A DNA stretch of 64,000 bases, taken from the NCBI RefSeq assembly GCF_002723615.1, contig NZ_KZ304951.1, forward strand, positions 145,344 through 209,343, read 5' to 3'. The DNA comes from Limimaricola cinnabarinus (GTDB lineage Bacteria; Pseudomonadota; Alphaproteobacteria; Rhodobacterales; Rhodobacteraceae). The position numbers and the translations under genes are program-made. Numbering within the stretch: position 1 is the first letter of the stretch; every line of letters begins with the position of its first letter. A model generated the notes under the pieces. It saw only the letters and a list, made by a program, of their open reading frames with translations, was not told the DNA's origin and ran no database searches. Positions 44,566-53,179 of the stretch are shown here, piece after piece.

Positions 44566-45123
44566 ATGAACAAGACGACGCGGCGGGGCTTTGCGCTCGG
44601 CCTGGGCGCCACCGGGCTACTGGCGGCTTGCGGCAACGGGGTGGGCAGCGATGGCGGCTCGCGCATCGATGCGCGAGTGCAAAGCACGCTCGATCACATG
44701 TATGACCGCTATCCCGGCACCCGCGAGCTTGCGGCCCAGTCCAAGGGCATGCTGGTGATGCCGCTGGTGACCGAGGTGGGCCTCGGTCTGGGCGGCGCCT
44801 ACGGGCGCGGCGCGCTCATGGTCGGGCGCAGCGTGGTCGATTACTACTCCGCCACCAGCGCCAGCGCCGGGCTTCAGATCGGCGCGCAGCAGTTCAGCCA
44901 CGTGCTGTTCTTCATGACCGAACGCGCGCTGGGCGATTTCCGCCGCGCGCCGGGCTGGGCCGCGGGCGCGGATGTGGAATACGCCGTCAATGATCGTGGC
45001 GAGATGCTGCGCGCGGAGACGACAACCTCGCTCTCGCCGGTGATCGCGGTGGTCTTCGCCCAGACCGGTCTGCGCGTCGGCGCGACGCTCGAAGGCACGA
45101 AATACAGCCGGATCATCCCCTGA
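44566..45123 (+). CDS. SYLF/Ysc84-domain lipoprotein
   Basis: The 185-residue product has an RR-containing signal (KTTRRGFALGLGATG) with a lipobox LLAAC (Cys22), so a lipoprotein, possibly Tat-exported. The rest is a SYLF (lipid-binding) domain (about 45-185, AKGMLVMPLVTEVGLGLGGAYGRGAL in parts). These proteins bind phosphoinositides or lipids in eukaryotes. The bacterial role is unknown. GAGGGG lies seven bases upstream of the ATG at 44566, which I preferred over 44479. Confidence 0.85.
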   Translation: MNKTTRRGFALGLGATGLLAACGNGVGSDGGSRIDARVQSTLDHMYDRYPGTRELAAQSKGMLVMPLVTEVGLGLGGAYGRGALMVGRSVVDYYSATSASAGLQIGAQQFSHVLFFMTERALGDFRRAPGWAAGADVEYAVNDRGEMLRAETTTSLSPVIAVVFAQTGLRVGATLEGTKYSRIIP

Positions 45124-45125
45124 GC

Positions 45126-46382
45126 CTAGCGCCGCGTCGCCATCTCGGGGGCCGCGCGGGCCAGCCGGTCGCGGTCCGGCTCGAAGTCGAGCGCGGCGCG
45201 GCCGCGCGACAGCGCCTCATGCGCCATGTCGCGCGCGGCCCGCGCGATCGCGGCGTCGGGATGGCGGCCGAGCGCCTCCAGCGTCTTGAGCATGGAGATC
45301 AGCACCTCGACCTGCGCCGCACCGTCGCGCGCCATGGCGCCGAAGCCGTCCTGCATCAGGTCGTGCGGGTCGAGCGGCACCACCCAGAGCCGGTCATGGA
45401 TGGCCTTTTCGCGCCCATGCGCGATCTCGTCGCGGTAGGAGCCGATGACCCGGCCGATCCGCCCGATCACGTCGATCGCCGTGCCCGGATCGTTGATCCC
45501 GGCCGAAAGCGCCTTGGAGCCGATCTCCGACAGCATGATCAGCGCAAAGCGCGGATCCTGCTCGTCGGTGCGCAGCTCGCCCATGTGGATGGCGGCGCGC
45601 GCGGCCTCGTCCATCTCCTCGTTGCCGCCGAGAAGATGGGCGATGGTCTCGCCCTCATGCACGAAGCGGCCCACCGGCGCGACGAGATAGATCCGCCCGT
45701 CATGCTCCTCGGCCGCCGCCTGCAGGCTGTCTTCGTAGATCGCCTGCACATAGGCCGTCCGGTCGGCCCGCAGCGGGCGCGCCGCGCCGGGGATCTCGCC
45801 CGGGTCGAGCGCGTGCCCCCCGAGACAGGGCCGCTCCATGCGCGCCTTAAAGGCCTGCTGCGCCCGGCGCTCGATCCGCACGGTGGTGTCGACGAGGCTG
45901 CCGAAGGCCTGCAGATGCATGATCCAGCGCAGGATGACGAAGACGATCAGCACCAGAACCAGCAGCGTCGAGATATAGAGGGTGACGATCTCCTTTTCGC
46001 CGTAATAGGGCGTCGAGAGCAGGATGATCGCCGCCAGCGAATAGATATAGGCGCCGATGAAGGTCGCCAGCACGGTCTGGGTGGTGGTGTCGGCCAGAAG
46101 CATCCGGTGCGCCCGCGGCGTCCAGCGCGAGGAGGCCGACTGGTGCACCGAGACCATCACCGTCAGCGAAAAGGTGGTGACCGCGAGCATAGAGGTCGAG
46201 ATGATGTCCAAAAGCCGGTTCAGCGCATCGGCGCCGATCACCTCCGACAATCCTTCGGGGATCATCGGGCCGAAAAGCTTGGCCGCGCCGAGCGCGACGA
46301 AGGCGAGAGCGGAAATCAGCGTCACCCGCACCCAGAGGCGACGCGACAGGCGGTGGATCTTGCGCAAGGCCGTGGAGAACAT
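45126..46382 (-). CDS. DUF2254 membrane protein
   Basis: The 418-residue protein has four membrane helices (about 20-165) followed by a large cytoplasmic C-terminal domain. The motifs TFSLTVMVSVHQSASSRWTPR (in parts, TFSLTVMV and SSRWTPRAH) and GINDPGTAIDVIGRI are the DUF2254 signatures. Function unknown. A channel-like role has been proposed for some relatives. The ATG at 46382 with GGAAGGGACC before it was chosen. Convergent with the SYLF gene. Confidence 0.85.
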   Translation of the reverse strand: MFSTALRKIHRLSRRLWVRVTLISALAFVALGAAKLFGPMIPEGLSEVIGADALNRLLDIISTSMLAVTTFSLTVMVSVHQSASSRWTPRAHRMLLADTTTQTVLATFIGAYIYSLAAIILLSTPYYGEKEIVTLYISTLLVLVLIVFVILRWIMHLQAFGSLVDTTVRIERRAQQAFKARMERPCLGGHALDPGEIPGAARPLRADRTAYVQAIYEDSLQAAAEEHDGRIYLVAPVGRFVHEGETIAHLLGGNEEMDEAARAAIHMGELRTDEQDPRFALIMLSEIGSKALSAGINDPGTAIDVIGRIGRVIGSYRDEIAHGREKAIHDRLWVVPLDPHDLMQDGFGAMARDGAAQVEVLISMLKTLEALGRHPDAAIARAARDMAHEALSRGRAALDFEPDRDRLARAAPEMATRR

Positions 46383-46495
46383 GGTCCCTTCCGTTGCGGC
46401 GCGGCGCGTCTCGTCTCGGCGCGGGCCTGTCATGGCCCCGCTGTCCTGCGCGTGGCATCCTCGCTTCAACGCCGCTTAGTCACAGGAAGTTGCAC

Positions 46496-47092
46496 ATGTT
46501 TCCGCTGCTGATCCTCGCCGCCGGGGCCGCCGCGCGGATGCGCGGGCCCGACAAGCTCGCCCTGAAGATCGACGGCGTGCCCCTGCTGCGCCGGCAGGCC
46601 ATGGCGGCGATCGCGGCGGGGGCGCGGGTCCATGTCGCGCTGCGCCCCGGTGATCCGCGCGGCGCGCTGCTCGACGGGCTTGCGGTCACCCGGCTGGAGA
46701 TCGCGGCCTCGGCCGAGGGCATGGGCGGCACGCTGCGCGAGGGCGTGGCGCGGCTGCCCGCCGCGCGGCGCTTCGCGCTGATGCCGGCCGATCTGCCCGA
46801 TCTCGATGCCGCGGCGATCGCGCGGGTGTTCGACGCCGCGGCGCGCGAGGATGGCGCGCTGGTCTGGCGGGGCGCTTCCTCTTCGGGGCGGTTCGGGCAT
46901 CCGGTCGTCTGCGACGCGCATCTCGCGCCGCGCTTTGCCATGCTGCGCGGCGCGCAGGGCGGCGCGGCGGTTCTGGCGCCCTACAAGGCGCAAACGCGCC
47001 TTGTCCGGCTTCCCGGCAGTATCGCCACGCGCGATCTCGATACGCCCGAAGACTGGGCCGACTGGCGGGAAGCCAGGGGCGAAGGGGGCTGA
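46496..47092 (+). CDS. MobA/MocA-like nucleotidyltransferase
   Basis: The 198-residue Rossmann-type enzyme has the NTP-binding LILAAGAAARMRGPDKLALKIDG (given as LILAAGAAARM and DKLALKIDG), ALMPADLPDLD for the metal Asp, and FGHPVVCDA. It is similar to molybdenum-cofactor cytidylyl/guanylyltransferases. Substrate is not clear. No molybdenum enzyme gene is seen in the window. AGGAAG lies seven bases before the ATG. Confidence 0.85.
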   Translation: MFPLLILAAGAAARMRGPDKLALKIDGVPLLRRQAMAAIAAGARVHVALRPGDPRGALLDGLAVTRLEIAASAEGMGGTLREGVARLPAARRFALMPADLPDLDAAAIARVFDAAAREDGALVWRGASSSGRFGHPVVCDAHLAPRFAMLRGAQGGAAVLAPYKAQTRLVRLPGSIATRDLDTPEDWADWREARGEGG

Positions 47093-47154
47093 CGCCCTTC
47101 GCCCCGGCCCATCAAAGACCCATCAAGACCACATTCGCCAAGGACACCCGCCGG

Positions 47155-49641
47155 TCAGATGACCATGAGCCGCGCCTCGTGACGCTTGAGCGCCTTGCGC
47201 GCCGATCTGTAATTGTCGATCCCCTCGCGCGCCTTCAACTCGGGGAACAGCTCGAAGATCTCGTCGCGCTGCTCGGCGCCGATGCCCTTGAGCGTGTGGT
47301 CGCCGGGCTGGAAGCTTTCGGTCCATGCGCCGTTCGACAGCACCACCTCGTGGCGGTCGAACATGAAGTGGATGTAGCTGGTGCGCGGAACATCGACCGA
47401 ATGGATGCCCTTGGAACCGATGAGATGCTTGGCCGCGGCGAGCACCTCGCTGTCCTCGAAGTAGAGCTGCGCCCGCTCGCCCGAGAGCAGCACCCGGTGA
47501 TTGGGCGAGACCATCATGTCGCGTTCGGGCAGGCCATTGCCAAGGGCGCCCGCGCGGATCATCACCGGCTTGAGATGCGGGCTGGTGAGAAACTGCTTCG
47601 GTCCCACCTGCTTGTGGCCGACCCAGCGGATCTCCTGGATGCCGTTGTCGCGGGTGATGATGCGGTCGCCCTCGCGCAGCTCCTCGACCAGGCGCTCGCC
47701 GCGCGGCGTGGCGATCACGGTACCGGGCGTGAAGCAGGGCACGACGTTCTCGATCTCCTCGAACCGCATCGTCGTGCCGTCCTTGAAGTAGACGATGCCG
47801 TCCTCGCGGTCGTCCGAGGTGTATTCGATCCGGTCGACCCCGCTCTCGCTGCCGGTCAGGTCGAGCGTGTCGTAATCGTCGCCGCCCTCGCCGCCGAAGG
47901 CCCGGTCCCCGCCATTGCCGCCAAGGATGGTGTCGCGGTCGTCATCGCCGAACAGCAGGTCGACCCCCTGCCCGCCGGTGATCGTGTCGTTGCCCGCGCC
48001 GCCAAAGACGGTGTCGTCGTCGATGCCCGCGTCGAGCGTGTCGTCGCCCGCGCCGCCGAACAGCTTGTCGTCGTCGTCCTGGCCGAAGATCGTGTCGTTG
48101 CCGTCGCCGCCGAACAGCTCGTCCCGGCCATTGTCGGTGACGAGATCGCCCTCGTCGTCGCGGATGTTCAGCCTGTCGGGAAAGCGCGGGTCGAGACCGC
48201 CATGGATGACGTCGTCGCCCTCGCCGCCGAAGATGCGGTCATTGCCCTCGCCGCCGGTGAGGTTGTCATCGCCCTCCTCGCCCAGCACGAGATCGTCGTC
48301 GATGCCCGCGTCGATATGGTCGTCGCCGGTGCCGCCGAAGATGGTGTCGCGGTCGTCGCCGGTATGGATCCGGTCGTCGCCGGCGCCGCCATAGACGATG
48401 TCGCGGTCGTCGAAGACATCCGGGTCGGGGGTCAGGCCCGGATAGGGGTTGTCGAAGAGGTCGAGATCGGCCTTGCGGTCGCCATCGCTCGCGTCGATCC
48501 GGTCGTCGCCATCGCCGCCATATATCTCGTCGCGGCCGGTGCCGCCGAACAGCCGGTCGTTCTCGGCGCCGCCGAACAGGCGGTCGTCGCCCTCCCCGCC
48601 GTCGAGCCGGTCGCCGTTGCGGCCGCCATCGAGCCTGTCGTCGCCCGCGCCGCCGGACAGCCTGTCGCCGCCATTGCCGCCGATCAGCTCATCCTCGCCC
48701 GCGCCGCCGAAGATGGTGTCGCGGCCACCCCCGCCCAGCAGCCGGTCGTCGCCCGCCTCGCCATGGATCGTGTCGTTGCCGCGGCCGCCATGAACGATGT
48801 CGTCGCCCTCGCCGGCGCGCACCGTGTCGTTGCCGCCATAAGCCTCGATGCGGTCGTCATTCGGCGCATCGTCGGCCAGGATCGCGTCGCGGTCGTCGAC
48901 GCGGTCGCCCTCGGGGTCGCCGTCATAGGCGAGGTCGATCACGTCGTCGCCCATCGTGCCTTCGACGATGCCGTCCGGGCCGGGGGCGCAGGCCACCCGC
49001 AGCGCCACCTCGGCGCTGTCGACACCGCCGCGATCGTCGGTGATGCTGTAGCTGATGGTCACGTCGCCGTCGAAACCGGCCTCGGGCGTGTAGTGCAGCG
49101 TGCCGTCTGGGTTGATCACCACCTCGCCGCGGCTGGCGCTGGCCTCGGTGACGCGCAGCGGATCGCCGTCGGGGTCGCTGTCATTGGCCAGCACGTCGAT
49201 CGTCACGGCCATGCCCTGCGTGGTCGTGGCGGTGTCGTCCCGCGCATCGGGGGCGGTGTTCCTGCCCTGCGGGTCCTTCAGGAAGCTTTCGATATTGCGG
49301 AAATCGAGCCGCTCGCCCGTGGGGTTCATGTTCTCGTCGAGAAACTGGATCCAGCCGCTGGAGCCGTTGCCGTCGCTATCGGGCACGATGTCCTTGGCAT
49401 AGACATTGCCCTGGCCGCGCAGGTCGAGCGTGTCAATGTCCTCGTCGTCATCGGTGCCGCCATCGACCTTGCCATCGCGCCCGGCGATGAAGGTGTCGTT
49501 GCCGGCGCCGCCGAAGAGCTTGTCATCGCCGCCCTTGCCGTCGATCCGGTCGTCACCGGCACCGCCAAAGATCGCGTCATCGCCCGTGCCGCCAAAGAGG
49601 GTGTCGTCACCCGGCGTTCCGTCGATTCGATTGCCCGCCAT
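47155..49641 (-). CDS. RTX-repeat protein with C-terminal Hint domain
   Basis: The 828-residue acidic protein has GGxGxDxLx calcium-binding nonapeptides at 1-55, a bacterial Ig/cadherin-like repeat at about 130-217, a long RTX array at about 225-590, a linker, and a Hint (hedgehog/intein) domain at 636-775 starting CFTPGTVIATPRG. The SPNHRVLL and TSYIHFMFDRHEVV blocks are retained, so it may self-cleave. No signal peptide is seen. C-terminal type I secretion is inferred for RTX proteins. A clear AGGAG site precedes the ATG at 49641. Roseobacter genomes often carry such proteins. Confidence 0.9.
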   Translation of the reverse strand: MAGNRIDGTPGDDTLFGGTGDDAIFGGAGDDRIDGKGGDDKLFGGAGNDTFIAGRDGKVDGGTDDDEDIDTLDLRGQGNVYAKDIVPDSDGNGSSGWIQFLDENMNPTGERLDFRNIESFLKDPQGRNTAPDARDDTATTTQGMAVTIDVLANDSDPDGDPLRVTEASASRGEVVINPDGTLHYTPEAGFDGDVTISYSITDDRGGVDSAEVALRVACAPGPDGIVEGTMGDDVIDLAYDGDPEGDRVDDRDAILADDAPNDDRIEAYGGNDTVRAGEGDDIVHGGRGNDTIHGEAGDDRLLGGGGRDTIFGGAGEDELIGGNGGDRLSGGAGDDRLDGGRNGDRLDGGEGDDRLFGGAENDRLFGGTGRDEIYGGDGDDRIDASDGDRKADLDLFDNPYPGLTPDPDVFDDRDIVYGGAGDDRIHTGDDRDTIFGGTGDDHIDAGIDDDLVLGEEGDDNLTGGEGNDRIFGGEGDDVIHGGLDPRFPDRLNIRDDEGDLVTDNGRDELFGGDGNDTIFGQDDDDKLFGGAGDDTLDAGIDDDTVFGGAGNDTITGGQGVDLLFGDDDRDTILGGNGGDRAFGGEGGDDYDTLDLTGSESGVDRIEYTSDDREDGIVYFKDGTTMRFEEIENVVPCFTPGTVIATPRGERLVEELREGDRIITRDNGIQEIRWVGHKQVGPKQFLTSPHLKPVMIRAGALGNGLPERDMMVSPNHRVLLSGERAQLYFEDSEVLAAAKHLIGSKGIHSVDVPRTSYIHFMFDRHEVVLSNGAWTESFQPGDHTLKGIGAEQRDEIFELFPELKAREGIDNYRSARKALKRHEARLMVI

Positions 49642-49658
49642 CCGTCGTCTCCTCAATC

Positions 49659-49751
49659 GCGGGCGAACGGCCCGCCTCTCAACCGACTGCCTGCCCGATC
49701 CCGCATTGCGTGGGTGGCGGCGCCCTTCGGCGCCGGCTCCGGCAGGGAGCC
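49659..49751 (-). promoter_or_regulatory. Structured leader of the RTX-Hint gene
   Basis: Three stems lie in a row: GCGGGC/GCCCGC (49659-49664, 49670-49675), GGCGCC/GGCGCC (49719-49724, 49729-49734) and GGCTCC/GGAGCC (49735-49740, 49746-49751). They would form hairpins in the 5' leader if transcription starts above 49751. Confidence 0.4.
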
Positions 49752-49887
49752 TTGCAAAATGCTGCTGTTGTCCCCCCAGGGCCACCGGCAGACGCTCATG
49801 GTCCGGTCGTCTCGTCCGAACCGCCCTCTTCGGGCTCGCCTCATAATTATCCCGGCGAGGACGGCTGACAAAGAAAAAAGTGTCCTA

Positions 49888-49995
49888 ATGATGGTGGGAT
49901 ACGGGCCATCAGCGGGAAAGACGCCGCCCGATTGCGGCAAATGTGGCAAGGATTGTCAGGAATGCGGAAACGCCGGATCGGGAAACGCCCCGTAA
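49888..49995 (+). CDS. Possible Cys-rich microprotein
   Basis: A 35-residue frame contains CGKCGKDCQECG, a CxxC-x3-CxxC pattern such as is seen in metal-binding knuckles. There is no convincing ribosome site, so it may be chance. It overlaps part of the AACGCC repeats. Confidence 0.2.
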   Translation: MMVGYGPSAGKTPPDCGKCGKDCQECGNAGSGNAP

Positions 49996-50030
49996 ATGAC
50001 GTAAAACGCCCTATTTGACGGGATAACGCC
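49969..50030. repeat. Four AACGCC direct repeats (iteron-like)
   Basis: AACGCC occurs at 49969, 49984, 50005 and 50025, spaced 15, 21 and 20 bases apart. The first two are preceded by GGA (GGAAACGCC). Confidence 0.4.
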
Positions 50031-50187
50031 GGACATTGCCCACGAAAGGAAGACAATACCGCCCATTACGGGCGGCAGGAACGGGGCACGACGATGCCCC
50101 ATTCATGCCGCAATCTCCGTTGACGGGGCGCGATCAGTCGCGCCGATCCGGCCCGATTGTGCTGCGGGGCGCGCCTTTCAGAGAAGA

Positions 50188-50790
50188 TCAGCCACCGAAG
50201 CCGCGCGCACCGCTGCCGGTGCGGGCGGCGCCGAAGCCGCCGGTGCGCGCCACGCTCGAGCGGGTCATCGGTGCCGCGGTCCGGGTCGAGGGTCCGGCGC
50301 TGAAGGCGTTGGGCGACAGCGTGGTGCTGCCGCGCGCGCGGTTGAGAAAGGTGCCGCCGGGCGTGGCGAAGCCGCCACCGGAGCGCCCGTAGAAGGGCTG
50401 CGCCCGCGTGCCCCGCCCGCCGAGCATGTTGCCCAAGAGATAGCCCGCCATCAGCGGCAGGAAGACCGAGCCGCCGCCGCCGGGGCGCTCCTCGACCATG
50501 CATTCGCCGCCATGCTCGGCCTCGCACAGCGCCTCGTCGTCATAGCGCGGCGCGGTCTCGACATGCGCCTCCAGCGCCTCGCCGAAGCCCTGCTCGCAGC
50601 TCTCCTCGGTGACCCATGTTCCCGGCCCGGCGGCGGCTTCGAGGCAGGCGTCGAGCGTCGGAAAGGCGGCCGAGGGCACCTCCTCGTCGCGGCAGGCGGC
50701 GAGGCTGAAGGCGGCGGCGCCCAGAAGCGCCAGGCGCACATGGCGCGAACGCTTGCGGGGGGCGGATGCGTGCGGGGTGGCGATGGTCAT
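50188..50790 (-). CDS. ygiB: YgiB/DUF1190 family lipoprotein
   Basis: The 200-residue protein has a lipobox SLAAC and a DUF1190 pattern: Cys-containing acidic region (DACLEAA... EQGFGEALEAH), FLPLMAGYLLGNMLG, then a Gly/Arg-rich tail with FATPGGTFLNRARGS. This matches the E. coli YgiB group. In E. coli it is paired with YgiC, and the same pair is found here with ygiC 21 bases upstream. Role unclear; the pair may act at the cell envelope. Confidence 0.85.
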   Translation of the reverse strand: MTIATPHASAPRKRSRHVRLALLGAAAFSLAACRDEEVPSAAFPTLDACLEAAAGPGTWVTEESCEQGFGEALEAHVETAPRYDDEALCEAEHGGECMVEERPGGGGSVFLPLMAGYLLGNMLGGRGTRAQPFYGRSGGGFATPGGTFLNRARGSTTLSPNAFSAGPSTRTAAPMTRSSVARTGGFGAARTGSGARGFGG

Positions 50791-50811
50791 GTCGGTCTCC
50801 TCCTCGCGCGG

Positions 50812-51987
50812 TCAGGCGCGGATGAAATGCGGCTTGAAGCGGCTCAGGTCCCGGGTGATGAGGCCCTCATCCTCGCGCAGCCCCATGGCCACGCAGGCCT
50901 CGCCCACGATCCAGGCCCCGACCACCGGGCGCCTGCCCTCGAACACCGGCAGCGGGTGATAGGCCTGCACGATCGCGGGGTGGCCGTCATAGCCGCGATC
51001 GGCCGAAGCCTCGCGGTGCTCGGGCGTGGTGATGTCGATGCTCGCGCCCTCGCGCGAGAAGAGCGGCTTGCGCACCCGGCCCGCGGCCAGCACGGCGCGG
51101 GCGGCGGCGCTGTCGGCCTCCTCCTCGAAAAAGGCGGGCAGCAGGTTGGGATGGCCCTCATTGAGCCGCCACAATACCGGCAGGATGCCCTTGTTGGACA
51201 GGATCGCCTTCCATGGCGGCTCGAGGAAATGGCAGCGCGCGTTCGGCAGGGCCTCGGCGAAATCGTCGCGCAGCATGTCCTCCCAGGGGTAGAGCTTGAA
51301 CATCGCGCCGATCACGCGGCCCTCGCCATCCGCGAACTGGCCGGTATCCGTCAGCCCGATCTCGGGGATCGGCACGAAATGCGCCCCGAGCCCCGCCTCG
51401 CGCGCGACCCAGGCCATGTATTCGGTGGTGGCGTAATCCTCCGGGTCGTCGGGAAAGCAGGCGAAATGCAGGTCGGTGTCGGGCGCGAAGATCTCCGTGA
51501 GCCGCGCCACCAGCGCCTCGTGCAGCCCGTTGAACTGGTCGCTCCCCTCTGGCAGCCGGCCCGCGGCCACCATGTCCTCGAGCCATTGCCACTGGAAGGC
51601 GGCGCTCTCGTAGAGCGCGGTGGGCGTGTCGGCGTTGTATTCAAGAAGCTTGGCCGGCCCCTCGCCGTCATGGGCAAGGTCGAACCGCCCGTAAAGCTCG
51701 GGCTCGCCCGCCTCCCATGAGGCCGCGATCATGGCGCGCGCCTCCTTCGGGATGGCGAGGCGGTCCATCAGATCCTCGGAGCGCAGCACGTGATCCACCG
51801 CCGCGCGGCACATCGCGTGCAGCTCGGTCGCGGGGTCCTCGATCATCCCCTCGACCTCGTCGAGATCGAAGGCGTAGACCGTCTCCTCGTCCCAATAGGG
51901 CTCGCCATGCATGTGGTGAAAGGTGAAGCCGGCCTCGCGGGCCTTGTCCTCGAGATCCGGGCGGGCGCCCGTGGCGATGCGCTGCAT
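50812..51987 (-). CDS. ygiC: Glutathionylspermidine synthase-like ATP-grasp protein (YgiC)
   Basis: The 391-residue ATP-grasp ligase resembles the synthetase domain of glutathionylspermidine synthase and E. coli YgiC: LLEYNADTPTALYESA, KLYPWEDMLRDDFAEAL, ILSNKGILPVLW, and GRRPVVGAWIVGEACVAMGLRE at the end (in parts). It may join a peptide and an amine. No amidase domain is attached. Forms an operon with ygiB. Start ATG 51987. Confidence 0.88.
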   Translation of the reverse strand: MQRIATGARPDLEDKAREAGFTFHHMHGEPYWDEETVYAFDLDEVEGMIEDPATELHAMCRAAVDHVLRSEDLMDRLAIPKEARAMIAASWEAGEPELYGRFDLAHDGEGPAKLLEYNADTPTALYESAAFQWQWLEDMVAAGRLPEGSDQFNGLHEALVARLTEIFAPDTDLHFACFPDDPEDYATTEYMAWVAREAGLGAHFVPIPEIGLTDTGQFADGEGRVIGAMFKLYPWEDMLRDDFAEALPNARCHFLEPPWKAILSNKGILPVLWRLNEGHPNLLPAFFEEEADSAAARAVLAAGRVRKPLFSREGASIDITTPEHREASADRGYDGHPAIVQAYHPLPVFEGRRPVVGAWIVGEACVAMGLREDEGLITRDLSRFKPHFIRA

Positions 51988-52091
51988 GGTCTGTCCTCCT
52001 GCGCGCGAAGCGGCGCGCGGGTTGGACCTAGCGCGCGCGGCCCGCGCGGGCCAGCCCCGATGCGCGGCGCTCGGGCGATCGTGAGGAAAGC

Positions 52092-52176
52092 TGGTGCCGG
52101 TGGGGGGACTCGAACCCCCACGCCTTGTGGGCGGCGGATTTTGAATCCGCTGCGTCTACCGTTCCGCCACACCGGC
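52092..52176 (-). tRNA. tRNA-Leu (CAA)
   Basis: The full cloverleaf can be built on the minus strand: perfect 7-bp acceptor stem (GCCGGTG/CACCGGC), anticodon stem GCGGA/TCCGC with loop TTCAAAA (anticodon CAA, reads UUG), a long variable arm with CGCC/GGCG, and a T-arm with GTTCGAGTC. The 3' CCA is encoded. Long variable arms mark leucine/serine tRNAs. Confidence 0.96.
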
Positions 52177-52221
52177 CAGCGCCAACCGCATAGACCGCGG
52201 CCGCTGTCTCGTCAACGCGCC

Positions 52222-53085
52222 TCAGATGCGATCCGCGGCAAAGGTGTCGCAGGCGGCGATGCTGGCCTCCCGGTAGCCGGTGGCGAACCAGCGCTGGCGC
52301 TGTTCGGAGGTGCCGTGGGTGAAGCTGTCGGGCCGCACGGTGCGCCCCGCCTCGCGCTGCAGCGTGTCGTCGCCGATCCGGGCGGCGGCGTTCATCGCCT
52401 CCTCGATGTCGCCGGGCTCGAGCGAGCCGAACATCGCCTCGGCGCTGCGCGCCCAGATGCCCGAGAAGCAGTCGGCCTGAAGCTCGATGCGCACCGACAG
52501 CGCGTTCGAGGTCGCTTCGTCGCTTTGCCGGCGCACGGCGTTGATCTCGCCCAGCACGCCCAGCTCGTTCTGGACGTGATGCGCGACCTCGTGGGCCACG
52601 ACATAGGCGGCGGCGAAATCGCCGCGCGCGCCGAGCTGCCGCTCCAGCGTGGTGAAGAAGCCGGTGTCGAGGAAGATGCGCTCCTCGGGCGGGCAGTAGA
52701 ACGGCCCCGTCGCCGCCGAAGCGCCGCCGCAGGCCGATTGCGTGGCCCCCTTGAACAGCACAAGCTCGGCGGGGTCGTAGCTTTGGCCCAGCTCGTTTGC
52801 GAAGATGTCGGCCCAGATCTCTTCCGTGTCGGCAAGGGTGACGGAGACGAACTGCGCCGCCTCCTCGTCGGCGGCGGTGATCTCGCCGCCCCCGCCGCCG
52901 GCCTGCATTTGCCCGTCATCGAGCAGCGGCGTCAGGTCGACGCCGAGAAAATAGCCGACGACCACGATGGCGAGAAGCCCGAAGCCGCCCGCGCCGCCCA
53001 CCGCGACGCCGCGGCCCCGGCCGCGTCCGCCCGCGCGCCGCCTGTCGATGATATTGCCGCTGCCACGGCGTCCGCGCCACTTCAT
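52222..53085 (-). CDS. ypfJ: YpfJ-type neutral zinc metallopeptidase
   Basis: The 287-residue protein has an N-terminal cytosolic basic region, one membrane helix (about 35-50), and a peptidase domain with the gluzincin-like HEVAHH (165-170) in VVAHEVAHHVQNELG. Cysteines in SACGG and FYCPPE may pair. It is probably anchored outside the cytoplasm. Targets are unknown. ATG at 53085 was preferred over the longer ATG. It sits next to a tRNA-Leu gene. Confidence 0.9.
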   Translation of the reverse strand: MKWRGRRGSGNIIDRRRAGGRGRGRGVAVGGAGGFGLLAIVVVGYFLGVDLTPLLDDGQMQAGGGGGEITAADEEAAQFVSVTLADTEEIWADIFANELGQSYDPAELVLFKGATQSACGGASAATGPFYCPPEERIFLDTGFFTTLERQLGARGDFAAAYVVAHEVAHHVQNELGVLGEINAVRRQSDEATSNALSVRIELQADCFSGIWARSAEAMFGSLEPGDIEEAMNAAARIGDDTLQREAGRTVRPDSFTHGTSEQRQRWFATGYREASIAACDTFAADRI

Positions 53086-53179
53086 CCCCGCCGTTCTCCC
53101 CTTCACGCGAATGCCCGGTTGACCCCGCGACGGGGTCGTGTTCCTGAACAGGTGACGTTTCACAGGTGATGCGGGTTCC

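Larger units (their letters stand above)
49642..50187. other. Upstream region of the RTX-Hint gene
   Basis: The stretch holds three hairpins (49659-49751), four spaced AACGCC repeats (49969-50030), a small Cys-rich frame on the plus strand (49888-49995) and a moderately AT-richer block (49845-49900). No recognised gene is present. Confidence 0.55.

Noticed and set aside
47179-49995. A 938-codon plus-strand open frame antisense to the RTX-Hint gene
   Set aside because: It is read from the complement of the Asp/Gly nonapeptide array, giving a repetitive Val/Ala/Asp-rich product with no known domain. It is a composition effect.
52092-52176. tRNA-Leu as an integration (att) site for an island
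   Set aside because: No integrase, no repeat of the tRNA end, and flanking genes are ordinary chromosomal ones.
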